Shown here in pieces: positions 1 through 10,650 of a stretch of DNA of 64,000 nt. Under the pieces are notes generated by a model. That model ran no database searches, was not told the DNA's origin, and saw nothing but the letters and a program-made list of their open reading frames with translations. Made by a program: the position numbers and the translations under genes. The stretch's first letter is position 1; the number at the start of each line of letters is the position of its first letter. This DNA comes from Poecilobothrus nobilitatus (Eukaryota; Arthropoda; Insecta; Diptera; Dolichopodidae): positions 232,171,477 to 232,235,476 of the forward strand of contig OX352773.1 of assembly GCA_947095535.1 (NCBI GenBank), written 5' to 3'.

Positions 1-117
1 GACGGATGAAGGATAGATATACATAGTTTAATCGATTCATATACTTGAGTCTATTTCTAACTAGACTAATTTAAGGTGTCATAAAATGTAATCGTAAATA
101 TGTTTATATGGGTAAAA
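1..117 (-). mobile_element. Family B element, truncated and diverged 5' end
   Basis: Read on the minus strand, this stretch follows the first 150 bases of the better preserved family B copies at 27203 and 58453. It has a TTTAAGGTGTCA-like segment (reverse of the copies' TGACACCTTAAA), a GATTAA segment and a degenerate GACGGATG remnant of the GTCC microsatellite at the window edge. The hairpin start near 117 is decayed. The rest lies outside the window. It is an old, inactive copy. Confidence 0.55.
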
Positions 118-2084
118 AAAACTCTATATTATATATGGGGTTCTAGCATATCTTAAAAAGTTTTAAAGAATAATATACATACATATGATTATATATACAT
201 AAATTATTAACAAACAAAGAACAGTATTTGAAAAAGAAATACTTGCACTTAAAATAAAGATACTTGAATTTAAAAAAAAAAAGACTTAGACAAGTGGAAA
301 TCGTTTCTCTTAAAATAACACTGGTATAATGACACATTTTGGGACTAATTGATTTTGATTTTTACCAAGATGAAATCGGAATAACATTTTCTTATGATTG
401 CTAAAAAAAAACACACGTTTATGTAAAGTTAAATATCAATCATCACAATCACATCAGTCGGCAATTTCATAGAATGCATTTCTATTTGGAAGGATAATTT
501 TATAAATTTATAATTTTTAAAAGGCTTCGGTACTTCTCTTAGAAAATATTAAAAAGATAATAATATATATATATACCTACCCTCCGACATTCACCGCAGT
601 TTCACTAGCTTGGGGATACTTCTTCTTTCTTTATTAAATCAATATTTCATATTATATTCTAAGAAAAATATGGAAATAATAAGCGATTTGAGCAAAAAAA
701 TGATTTGAAATTTATTAAATTATATTAAGCATACATATACTTTGAAAATTATGTTTGTAAGTTAAAATATTAGAATATTTAACTAATTTTAACTAAAAAA
801 ATTATAACTATGTATCTATAAAAGAATGAATTTATATACCATTTAACTTGTCATAATATTTCACCTACATTCACTTAAATTATTTCAAAGAGGGAGAAGC
901 AAACTATTATCTTAAGAAAATTAATAAAATTATATTTTCTTGAAAGAATAAAAACGGAAAACTAAATTTATTTGAAAAGTTTTAACTTTTAAGTGACTGA
1001 ATTTTTATAGATTTAAAAAAAATATTTTATTATCATAAGGATAATACATCCTACTACTTTTTTTTTTAATAATATAATACATCATAAAATTTTTTAAATC
1101 CAATGTTTTAATATGACTTGTTCCTATTTTTTATATCAGCCTGTCCAAAAATTTTTTTGTTTTTCTACTTTTAAAAAAGATGAATGACTTAAAAAAAATG
1201 TCCATACAAAATTTTCGATTTTTTTCTTTCTTCAGAAATTCAAGTTTTCATATATAACTTTATATAAAAAAAAATAAAGACAAATTTATTTATGACTTAA
1301 TTTTCATCATATGGTATTAAGAAATGTTCATTTTTTAATAAAAGAATCTTTTCAATCCTATGTCTGGTTAAACTTTTCGAACTACAAATTTAAAAAAAAA
1401 AAAAAAAAAAATCGATAGATAGAAAATGAAATATTTGGATAGAAAATGAAAAAGTTTAAAACTAGAGAAAAAATTTTTTTATAGACTTTCTTAAAAATCT
1501 GAAGGAAGATAATAATAATATTATGATTAATGTTTATTCTCTTTTAAAAAATATGTATGTATATTATATGCCTTATTCCCAAAAAAAAAAAGGCAATTCA
1601 CTGTTTTTTTAACATATACTTATTTGAACTTAATAGGAAAAATACATTTTCTTAGTAAAAATAAAATTTGCATACTGAAGCAAAAAAATATTCAAAACCA
1701 AAAAAAAAAAAAAAAAAAACAAAACAAAACAAAAAATAAACATTAATTCTATTTTAAATTGCTAAACAATGAATTTTATATCAGTTTTCTATTCAATTTG
1801 ATTTATTTTTAATATTGTTAACTTTAAAAGAATGTTTGATTGATAGATTGATTTTTTTTTATAAAAATTTACAGAAATTTCAATAAAAAATAAATTTTTG
1901 GAAAAAAAATATTCAGATACTTGTATATTATATAATTTTTATTTTGTTTATGATAAAAGATATTTTTTTTTTCTGTATGATAAAAGTGCAACAACATCCT
2001 TTTTATTTTTATTTTTTAAAAATTTATTTTGGGTAATGTGAATATATGTTATAAAATTGGGAACATTCTATTTTCATGAAAAAA
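118..2084. other. AT-rich DNA without recognisable genes
   Basis: Very AT-rich sequence with many poly-A and poly-T runs, for example at 1391-1410 and 1699-1720. I see no ATG-initiated frame of interest, no transposase motif and no match to the repeat families elsewhere in the window. It is probably old decayed repeats or intergenic DNA. Confidence 0.5.
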
Positions 2085-2992
2085 AAATCAGCTGTCTCCA
2101 CCACAGGACCGACCGCCACTACACAAAAAGTACAATGCCAAAATTTATAGATTTTTTACATAATAATTTATATCAAAGCAAAATAACTTCTAATAATTTA
2201 ATAAAATTTTGTTTTATTCAATAAATAGCTAATAATAAGCAATGAAATCGTAAAAATATACATATGTATGTGCATTCATTCAAAAATATTAAAAGTAAAA
2301 AATAATAAAAACTGTAAACAAATACAAAACAAACATAAGATTAATATTGAATCTGTGAACAAAAATTTTACCGCTAATTTTATGTCATCAACAAAAGAAT
2401 AATATGCATAGATATAAGTACATATGTATGTATATAAATTTTTAGAGATATAAAAAAAAAAACAAAAAAAAATGATTCGTATAAATTCATATGGAGTGAT
2501 TATGAATTTCATACATAAAATTTGGACTTAGAAAAAAAATTAAATAAAATTTAAAGTTAGTAGGATCAAAAATGTTCTAAGGCAAAGTTGTTACTCTTTA
2601 CTTGTGTAACAACTTTTTCTTAATAATTTTTGTCACAAAATTTTTCTGTTACGAAATATACGTAAAAAACTTAAAAAGTACACTAGTAAACTACCACTTG
2701 CGGTTGTCCGATTTGCTCCAAAAGCTTATCAATCCGAGATATTTACGTCAAAACCTTAAATATGAAATTTCAAAAAATTCCGCTCAGTCGTTTAAGCTGT
2801 ATAAGTGCCCACAGACATACCCACACACGCACCCACGCACCCACACACACACAGACGGATATCATGCTGAACATTTTTTTAAAGCCTTCTCCACACCGGA
2901 GTAGTGCATTTTTGCGAAAATCTCGGGTACAAATTTTTAGTATGAAAACAATACCTACCTTATACATTAATGTATGCGGTCGGTAAAAAAAA
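2085..2992 (+). mobile_element. Family F repeat, copy 1 (non-autonomous DNA element?)
   Basis: Matches the reverse complement of 52060-52992 over its whole length with small gaps. It is bounded by a perfect 9-bp inverted repeat, ACCGACCGC at 2108-2116 and GCGGTCGGT at 2976-2984, which may be terminal or subterminal. Both copies have a poly-A run just outside each inverted repeat. Inside are a CA-rich microsatellite (about 2820-2862) and a non-coding segment containing GTTACTCTTTACTTG. The frames at 2602-2904 and 2762-2986 cross the microsatellite and show no protein family. No transposase is present, so any mobility would depend on enzymes supplied from elsewhere. The class is unknown; MITE-like is the best guess. 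Confidence 0.6.
2820..2862. repeat. CA-rich microsatellite inside family F
   Basis: Imperfect run of CACACAC, CGCACCCA and CACACACACA. The partner copy carries the complementary TG-rich run at about 52158-52205, so the microsatellite belongs to the element and not to the insertion site. Confidence 0.8.
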
Positions 2993-3099
2993 TCTATGCA
3001 TAAAAAAATACTGAAAAGTAAAATCGTAAATTCATTTCCAGGTCCGAAATCCTATTGTGATATAAGCAAACACATATAAATAGAGAAAAAGACTCAAAA

Positions 3100-3660
3100 T
3101 GAGACTAAAACCACGTGGAAGAGGAAACACGGAGAGAAATACGTAGAAATACGAAGGAGTTTCTGGAAATTTATTGAACAATAACCAAAAAAAAAATATG
3201 AAAAAATTCATAGAATTCAGTTAAAGAAATTTAAAATTCTAACAGGCTACAGTACAAGATACTCCCGTCTAAAGGAGCACTTACAGAAAATTGAAATAGA
3301 AAATAACGATTCATGCGAATTCTATCTAGAAGAAGAAGATATTCTCTAGGTGTCATAGGTAAAAACTACGAAGCTTTACTAGGACCAAAATATGTGTATT
3401 TAAGAACATATTGCTGTACCTATAAGATGAATTATTTGCCAACAATTAACTCCCAACAGATCTTTAGTCTCTTAGAGGCAATAAGATGACAGTTGATATT
3501 ATTATATTGAGACACGTATTAATAGTGGTGGAAATCCACAACATATAGTAATAGGGGGAGCACAATATAAATGTACATGAAAAGACTGTAGTGTTATTTA
3601 TATACCTCTTTTTAAATAATGTAATCTAATCGGATGCCTTATATACTACTGATTATAAAT
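3100..3660 (+). pseudogene. Relic of a LINE (non-LTR retrotransposon) ORF2 C-terminus
   Basis: The frame 3239-3349 reads LTGY, then a basic stretch with KEHLQKIEIEN and C-E-F-Y-L-E-E-E, ending at a TAG. This fits the end of the RNase H region and the start of the C-terminal zinc knuckle found in I/R1/Jockey-like LINE ORF2 proteins (LTGH...L..HL.KI......C..C.EE.ET). Downstream in another frame, around 3350-3405, is a residue pattern like the following R.RI/L segment. The usual second Cys is replaced and frames are broken, so this is a dead fragment. The 3' end near 3660 is approximate. It lies between family F and family E copies. Confidence 0.5.
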
Positions 3661-3939
3661 ACTGCACAAAGATAGTTACAAATTAATTTAATTTACAAAG
3701 ATATTCAAAGTTACAGTATAAAAATATCTTTTTAACAAAAATTTTAAAATAATTATAAAAAGTCAAATATAAATAAAATTAAAAGTGTTTGGATAATCAT
3801 TTAATAACAAAAGAAAACTGGTTTTAAAGAAAAAAATTCTTTTAGTAATTTGAAAACAATGAAATAATTATTCTTTATTTATTTCTTAAATAAACATTTT
3901 ATTTAAAATATTACGTATTTTTATTTATTTCAAAAATAG

Positions 3940-4929
3940 ACAGAATATAAACCAAAGGTTTTTAAAGGCGCACATTTTTCAAAAGACAATAAAACCAATT
4001 TAGAATATTATGATTTGCACCAAAGTTTCTAAGTTTCTTCGATTGTTATATGATGAAAAATAATTGTGAAAAATCCAAGGATATTTTTTTCAGTTAAGAA
4101 AACGCTTTATAATTAAACAAAGTTGTTACATATATAAAACCGGAGTTTTAATATTTATTTTTTAACTTGAACAAATTTGTAAAGGTAGTCTAAAACAGGA
4201 GGTTAAAAATAGTCAGTTACGGGAGTCTGAAAATAATAAATTTTAAAGTTTTTACCCCTAATAGGTCTCAAACACAGGGAGGTTCAAAAACAAATTACTG
4301 TGGCAACTCATGCTAATCCTAAAAGAGTTTTATTCTCCCAAAGTTTCAAGGTTCTATCTAAAAGCATTTCCGCGATATGAAGGAAGCAAACTCTTGTAAA
4401 ATCATCTGTCCACATAACGGTAAATTTAAATTTTAAAATTGAAAAACTTGTATTTTTTTGACAATGATTTATAAGATAATATTATGTCCTGTTGTTTGAT
4501 GTCACATTAAAAAATATTAAGCAGAACTTGAGTTATAAACAATTGAAAATAGGATTTTTTTCAAATTTGAGTGACTGTATCTCGTTAACTCTGCATAACT
4601 AAGAAAAGCTATTGAAATGTAAAACTATAGTATTGGAGATTTAATTTTTATACCTTATTTTGGGAAAATATACAGCGGTACCTAAGTTATATGTGTTTAA
4701 AAATAGGAAATTTTCAATTTTTGAGCTTTGTGAGCAGTAGCTCATCAAAAGACGGTGGTGCAAAAAAATTTTTCTGGGGAAATTTGTACGATTAATTCTG
4801 TAAGATTTTTCTTTCCAGACAATTTCAAAGCGTCATCTAGAAGCGTTGCGGATATATGACGCTTTTACAAAGTTTGAGAATCTGTAATGGGTGCGGCTAT
4901 ATAAAAAAGTTGTTCTAGAATATTATATT
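3940..4929 (-). mobile_element. Family E element copy 5, main (3') part, interrupted by family A
   Basis: On the minus strand this is the body and 3' end of family E. The 3' end carries the hairpin AAACCAAAGGTTT at 3949-3961 and the inverted arm GCACATTTTT at 3970-3979, matching the ends of the copies at 22999 and 34200. The body contains the family's typical phrases, including a CATAACGGTAAATTTAA segment near 4416 and a TTTAAAAATAGGAAATTTTC segment near 4697. The copy stops at 4929 where a family A element begins, and its remaining 5' part resumes at 7751. It is non-coding. Confidence 0.7.
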
Positions 4930-4930
4930 T

Positions 4931-4960
4931 TTATACCCTACACCTAAAGTATAGGGTATA
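4931..4960 (+). repeat. 5' terminal inverted arm and hairpin of family A
   Basis: TATACCCTA and TAGGGTATA form a 9-bp stem with a 9-nt loop. The outer arm also pairs with 7690-7702 near the 3' end. Confidence 0.75.
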
Positions 4961-5063
4961 TTAACTTTGGTATGGTGTTTGTAACCACCAAAAGGAAGCG
5001 AGTTAGGTATAGACATGTATATATATTCTGAATCAGGATCACCGCCGGAGTCGATTTAGCGAT

Positions 5064-5105
5064 GTCCGTCCGTCCGTCCGTCCGTCCGTCCGTCCGTCCG
5101 TCCGT
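5064..5105 (+). repeat. (GTCC)n microsatellite
   Basis: About ten uninterrupted GTCC units, directly after the core containing GAGTCGATTTAGCGAT. It is the longest GTCC run in the window. Shorter runs sit at the same relative place in the other family A, B and C copies. Confidence 0.95.
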
Positions 5106-5179
5106 ACGCACGATAACTCAAAAAATAATGATGCTATCTTGATGAAATTTATATAGTAGGTTACTAATTACGAAAGAAA

Positions 5180-7440
5180 GGCTAAGTTCGAATCTGGACA
5201 AAATCCGTCCATGGGTTCGGATTCTGGAAGCTTCCGAATGATTCCGGGCTTTTGGAGATAATCTCCGCAAACGAGATTATCTCCAAAAGCAACAAAGATA
5301 GAACCTTCAAATTTTGTACAATGATGTTTCTTCCCGTTCGATTTATGTCTCTGAAATTTAAGAGGATTTGGTCCATGGGTTTGGGTTTTGGAAGCTTCCG
5401 AACGAGCACCAGAGCAAATGAGATTATCTCCAAAACAAACAAAGATAGAACCTTTAAATTTGGCAGGGTGGTGTTCTTTCATGTTTTATTTAAGTCTCTG
5501 AAATGTGAGAAGATTTGGTCCATGGGTTCAGCTTTTGGAAACTTCCGAACGAGCCCCAGAGCAAACGAGATTATCTCCAAAACCAATAAAGATAGAACCT
5601 TTACTTTTGGCAGAATGGTGTTCTTTCATGTATGATTTAGGCCTCTGAAATTTAAGAGGATTTGGTCCATGGGTTTGGATTTGGAAGCTTCCGAACGAGC
5701 ACCAGAGCAAATGAGATTATCTCCAAAACCAACAAAGATATAACCTTTAAATTTGGCAGGGTGGTGTTCCTTCCCGTTCGATTTATGTTTCTGAAATTTA
5801 AGAGGATTTGGTCCATGGGTTTGGATTTGGAAGCTTCCGAACGAGCCCCAGAGCAAATGAGATTATCTCCAAAACCAATAAAGATATAACCTTTACTTTT
5901 GGCAGAATGGTGTTCTTTCATGTATGATTTAGGCCTCTGAAATTTAAGAGGATTTGGTCCATGGGTTTGGTTTTGGAAGCTTCCGAACGAGCACCAGAGC
6001 AAATGAGATTATCTCCAAAACCAACAAAGATATAACCTTTAAATTTGGCAGGGTGGTGTTCTTTCATGTTTTATTTAAGTCTCTGAAATGTGAGAAGATT
6101 TGGTCCATGGGTTCGGCTTTTGGAAAATTCCGAACGAGCCCCAGAGCAAACGAGATTATCTCCAAAACCAATAAAGATAGAACCTTTAAATTTTTTATAA
6201 TGATGTTTCTTCCAGTTTGATTTATGTCTCTAAAATTTAAGAGGATGTGGTCCATGGGTTTGGATTTTGGAAGCTTCCGAACGAGCCCCAGAGCAAATGA
6301 GATTATCTCCAAAAACAACAAATATATATAACCTTTAAATTTGGCCGAATGGTGTTTTTTCATGTTTGATTTAAGTCTCTGAAATTTGAGAGGATTTGGC
6401 CATGGGTTTAAATTTGAAAGAATTTGAACCGTGGATTCGAATTTTGGAAGCTTCCCAACGAGCCGCAGAGCAAATGAGATTATATCCAATACGAACAAAG
6501 GTAGAACCTTTGAATTTGGTACAATGGTGTTCTTTCGTGTTTGATTTATGTCTCTGAAATTTAAGAGGATTTGGTCCATTGGTTTGGTTTTGAAAGCTTC
6601 CGAACGAGCACCAGAGCAAATGAGATTATCTCCAAAACCAACAAAGATATAACCTTTAAATTTGGCAGGGTGGTGTTCTTTCATGTTTTATTTAAGTCTC
6701 TGAAATGTTAGAAGATTTGGTCCATGGGTTCGGGTTTTGGAAACTTCCGAACGAGCCCCAGAGCAAACGAGATTATCTCCAAAACCAATAAAGATAGAAC
6801 CTTTAAATTTTTTATAATGATGTTTCTTCCAGTTTGATTTATGTCTCTAAAATTTAAGAGGATGTGGTCCATGGGTTTGGATTTTGGAAGCTTCCGAACG
6901 AGCCCCAGAGCAGATGAGATTATCTCCAAAAACAACAAATATATAACCTTTACTTTTGGCATAATGGTGTTCTTTCATGTATGATTTAGGCCTCTGAAAT
7001 TTGAGAGGATTTGGTCCTTGGGTTCGGATTTTGAAAGCTTCCGAACGAGCCTCAGAGCAAATGATATTATCTCCAAATGCAACAAAGATATAACCTTTAA
7101 ATTAGGCAGAATGGTGTTCTTTCATGTTTGATTTATGTTTCTGAAATTTGTGAGGATTTGGTCCATGGGTTCAAATCTTGAAAGGTTCCGGACGAGCCCC
7201 AGATCAAACGAGTATATCTCCACAACCAACAAAGATAGAACTTTTATTTTTAGTACAAAGGTGTTCTGTTATGTTTCCTTTTCTGTAAAATTGGAAACTG
7301 ACATTTGAAAGAATTTGAACCATGGGTTCGTATTTTGGAAACTTCCGGACGAGCATAAGAGCAACGAGCATATCTCCAAAACCAACAAAAGTAGAACCTT
7401 TAAATTTAATAGAATGGTGTTCTGGCAAGTTTTCTTTATG
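5180..7440 (+). repeat. Tandem array, about 15 units of about 147 bp
   Basis: The landmark GATTAT recurs at 5275, 5422, 5569, 5715, 5861, 6007, 6154, 6301, 6478, 6624, 6771 and 6918, with decayed versions near 7065, 7211 and 7361. Spacing is 146-147 bp except for one 177-bp step that contains an extra half-unit near 6400. Each unit holds GAAGCTTCCGAACGAGC, GATTATCTCC, AAAGATAGAACCTTTAAATT and a CTCTGAAATTTAAGAGG-like segment. Units fall into subtypes, and the block 5954-6300 is closely repeated at 6570-6918, so a higher-order duplication has occurred. The outer units are the most diverged, as expected if the array grew from its middle. Confidence 0.9.
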
Positions 7441-7689
7441 TTCCTGAGATGGATTCGATGAATTGGAGTGGCAATTCGGGTAGCTGACACAAACATCCCA
7501 AGGACTACCAATCTTCGAAAATAATTAAGATAGAAACTTAAAATTTTATACAAGGGGTGGGTGTCAAGAATATCCCAAGCGGATGCCTCTTTTATGTTCT
7601 TGAAATTCGAGTTGAATAAGACAGAAAAGGGAAGAAGTTCAAGCACTGCCAAAAACACTTATGGATTGTTAATTTAATTCGAATTATTC

Positions 7690-7750
7690 AGGTGTAGGGT
7701 ATTAATAAGTCGGTTGCATCGACTTACTGTTACATTTACTTGTTTTTATT
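7690..7750 (+). repeat. 3' end of family A: subterminal inverted arm plus hairpin
   Basis: The arm at 7690-7702 pairs with the 5' terminus. The stem AAGTCG (7707-7712) and CGACTT (7720-7725) flanks a 7-nt loop. The end ACTTGTTTT is shared with the copies at 9835 and 28500. Confidence 0.75.
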
Positions 7751-7878
7751 TATAACAGCTAAACCCATTGTTAAAATTTCATTGCTCTATCTTTAATGGT
7801 GTAGTGAAACTAATAGGACAGAGTGAAATTAATAAGCAAAGTTTTCAAAAAATATTTGAAAATTTTTTTGAAAAAGTC
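7751..7878 (-). mobile_element. Family E copy 5, 5' part, displaced by the family A insertion
   Basis: On the minus strand it carries the family E start: a decayed hairpin, an ATTTCACTCTGTCC segment, and a CTATCTTTAA (reverse TTAAAGATAG) segment also found in the copy at 22999. It continues the sequence broken off at 4929. Together the two pieces reconstitute a family E order with family A in between. Confidence 0.65.
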
Positions 7879-9834
7879 TAGATACTCTGGGTACTAGGTA
7901 GGATTTTATTCTATAGTATTCTAATAGTACCTTAATAAAAATTTGAACAAAACATCCTTAATGAATCAGTTAAAATTTATCGATATAAATTATATTTTAT
8001 TTTCCCTTTGTTTTATTTTCTATTCCATTTTTTCAATAATTTTTTTGTTTTAAATTTAATTGTTTAAAACATTGAAGGTCATATTACTATGGATAATTTC
8101 AAATATCATTCGATGACTTATTAAATTAAATAGAAACTTTTTACCATTCTTTTTCATTTTTCTTAATGATTTAAAGTGTATCTCATATTTTATTTTTATA
8201 GGAGGAATAGTGACTAGTAAAAATTATTGTGTTTTTTATGTTATAATAATTTTTCGGATTATTGAAATATTGAAATAAAAATGCTAAAAGAGAATTAATG
8301 ACCAAATAAAGTATAGCTTTTGAATTAATTTTTCATCCTCAGTTACTTTTTTTGAAAAAATAAACTTCAGGAGCTTCCAAAACAACTTAAAATAGTAAAT
8401 GAAGAATAAATAGCCTACAAAAATGTTGATTGGATTCATTAAAAGAAACTTATACACAATTTTTTAAACTTTGTTGATAAACTTTGTTAATTTTATAACA
8501 CAAACTACACTGATAGATCTTTCAGACTTAAAGATAATAAAAATATTCTATTTAAATTCAAAAAATGAATGATGATTTATTTGACAAGTTAAATAAACAA
8601 AATCAATAATTGCTTCACTGGTCCTCCGACTTTAAAGGATTCTTTTACTCTGTTTTACAAATAACTAGTAGAAGAGGGAGTTAGTTCCGACGAAATAGAA
8701 AATCTAATATGAAGTCGAAATTAAAAGTCTTGCCTCAAAATTTTCAAAAGGAGAAATTGGGAGGGCGTTCACTGCACATCTACGTAGCTTTAATTCCGTA
8801 ATTGCATTATTTAGCATATGGCAATTCGGTTTTAACTCGTACATCGTGAGTGTGAAACTATATATATATTTTCAATTCACATAGGTTTGAGGAGAACATA
8901 AACACTTTCTTTCATCACATTCCTATAAACCTTAAAGCTATTTTTAATTCAATGCAGAATCTACCCTTAGTACTAAAGGTTCCTGAACCTATTGTTTGCT
9001 AAAAACATAGAGTTGGTGCTTAGTGGGTTAAAGTCTAACACCTTGATAGAGTATTCGTCCTCGCACCGCTCAATAAATCCTACCCAGCCCATGAAAAAAG
9101 CAAAAAATCTAATTTTTCCAAGAATTCTCATTGAATTACATTCGCACATTCGCCGCACTGCTTTATCATTATACCTACCTATTTACCTCGAACAAAATAT
9201 AGCATCGTCATTATGGATCTTGTTGAAGATGTCCTTTTCATTTATGTTTTCTTCCTATTTTTTGAAAATAGCAGATAATAACCTAAGTAATATACTTATT
9301 AAAACCAAAGATGTTTGTATCTGCACATGTAACTTTATTAGGCTGAAAATTAAACTTCACCACAGTTAATTCCGTACCTATAGTAAATTGTTCACAATAA
9401 TGTGTAAACATCACAGTGAGTAGTCGGTTACAATATTTACTAGAATAGAAAATTACTGTAGACCAATTTTGTAGTTAAAGTACATTATATAATATCTGCT
9501 TAGTTATAAATTTTAAATCTCATCAGTGCATAATACTAACGGTATGAAGAGTGAAAGAAAGATTGTCTAAGTATTAATAAACATTGATACAGTTCGTGAA
9601 GCAGTTGATAGTAAAATACTTATATTATGATTATTTAAAAATGTTGGTTAATTTCGTTATTGGTGGTCGAGAAGGTGAATAAATCATATGCTTAGAAAAC
9701 AATGGAACTCGCACGGCACCATAGTATCATTCAAAAGTTTAATATAAAATATGTATTTCGTAGAGTTAATTTTAATTTTATATGAATTTTTTTTTAATGT
9801 TTCAAATTTTTAATTTTAGTTTTAAATAAAATTT
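7879..9834. other. Non-repetitive AT-rich stretch, no recognised gene
   Basis: From about 8600 to 9760 the sequence is less monotonous than its surroundings. It has an open frame at 8992-9369 that starts with TTG, contains no recognisable domain and has a biased I/L/S/F composition. I cannot assign any function or repeat family. It may contain unique host DNA. Confidence 0.4.
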
Positions 9835-10650
9835 AAAACAAGTACCTAAATGTAACAATAAGTCGATGCAATCGACTTATTAATACCCTACACCTGAATA
9901 ATTCCAATTATTAAACATCCACGAGTTTCTTGTCAGCTGCTTGAACCACTTCCCTTTTCTTGCTTATTCAACTGGAATTTCAGGAGCGTGAAAGAGGCAT
10001 CCTTTAAAACCCTTGTACAAAATTTTCTTTTTGGTTTTGGAGGTATGCTCGTTTGCTCTTTGGCTAATTCGGAAGTTTCCAAAATCCGAACACATGGTCG
10101 AAATCCTCTCAAATTTCAGAAACATAAAGAGAACATTCCAGAACACCATTGTACTATATTTAAAAGTTCTATATCTTTGTTGGTTTTGGAGATATGCTCA
10201 TTTGCGCTGGGGTTCGTTCGGAAGCTTCCAAAATTCGAACTCGAGGACCAAATTCTCTTAAATTTCAGAAACATAAACACAACATGAAAGAACACCAGTG
10301 TACCAAATTTAAAATTTCTATCTTCGTTGATTTTGGAGATATGGTCGTTTGCGCCGGGGCTTGTTCGGAAGCTTCCAGATTCCGAACTCATGGACCGATT
10401 TTGTCCAGATTTGAAGTCCGCTTTACTTTCGTAATTAATAACCTACTGTATAAATTGCATCAAGATAGACAAGACAAGAAGACAAGTTTTTGAGTTATCT
10501 TGCGAACTGACGGACGGACATCGTTAAATCGACTCAGGAGATGATCCTAATTAAGAATATATACATGTCCCTATCTAATTTGCTTCCTTTTGGTGGTTAC
10601 AAACACCATACCAAAGTTAGTATACCCTATAGTTTAGATGTAACTTATTA
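9835..10650 (-). mobile_element. Family A, copy 2 (short, inverted)
   Basis: The minus-strand element has its 3' terminus AAAACAAGT at 9835, hairpin AAGTCG...CGACTT at 9860-9878 and inverted arm ATACCCTACACCT at 9883-9895. The 5' part carries the family core and a short GTCC run near 10510-10525. The 5' arm near 10620-10648 has mutated, so its pairing is partly lost. Inside are about three of the roughly 147-bp units seen in copy 1. At about 0.8 kb it shows the element before array expansion. Copies 1 and 2 face each other across 2.1 kb. Confidence 0.75.

Larger units (their letters stand above)
4930..7750 (+). mobile_element. Family A, copy 1: Helentron/mini-me-like element with expanded internal array
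   Basis: The 5' end has TTATACCCTACACCT (4931-4945) followed by TAGGGTATA, forming a hairpin. The same arm recurs inverted as AGGTGTAGGGTAT at 7690-7702. It is followed by a hairpin AAGTCG...CGACTT (7707-7725) and a T-rich end, ACTTGTTTTT. Near the 5' end lie TATATATAT, a core containing GAGTCGATTTAGC and (GTCC)n. This TA-core-GTCY order is that of the dipteran mini-me elements, and the asymmetric inverted repeats with a 3' hairpin are known from non-autonomous Helentrons. About 2.3 kb of the interior is a tandem array of 147-bp units. The copy lies inside a family E element. No coding capacity is seen; the frames in the array are repeat artefacts. Confidence 0.8.

Noticed and set aside
2602..2904. 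100-codon frame in family F, resembling 52105-52446 on the minus strand
   Set aside because: It crosses a CA microsatellite and the two copies diverge by frameshift after it, so protein selection is not seen.
5252..6684. Overlapping frames on both strands over the 147-bp array
   Set aside because: A unit of 147 bases is a multiple of three, so frames stay open by periodicity; both strands show them and no domain appears.
5180..7440. CRISPR-like array
   Set aside because: Units are contiguous 147-bp repeats with no unique spacers, in a eukaryotic sequence.
8992..9369. 125-codon frame
   Set aside because: TTG start, no domain, biased composition; the opposite strand is also partly open. Kept only as a note on the surrounding stretch.
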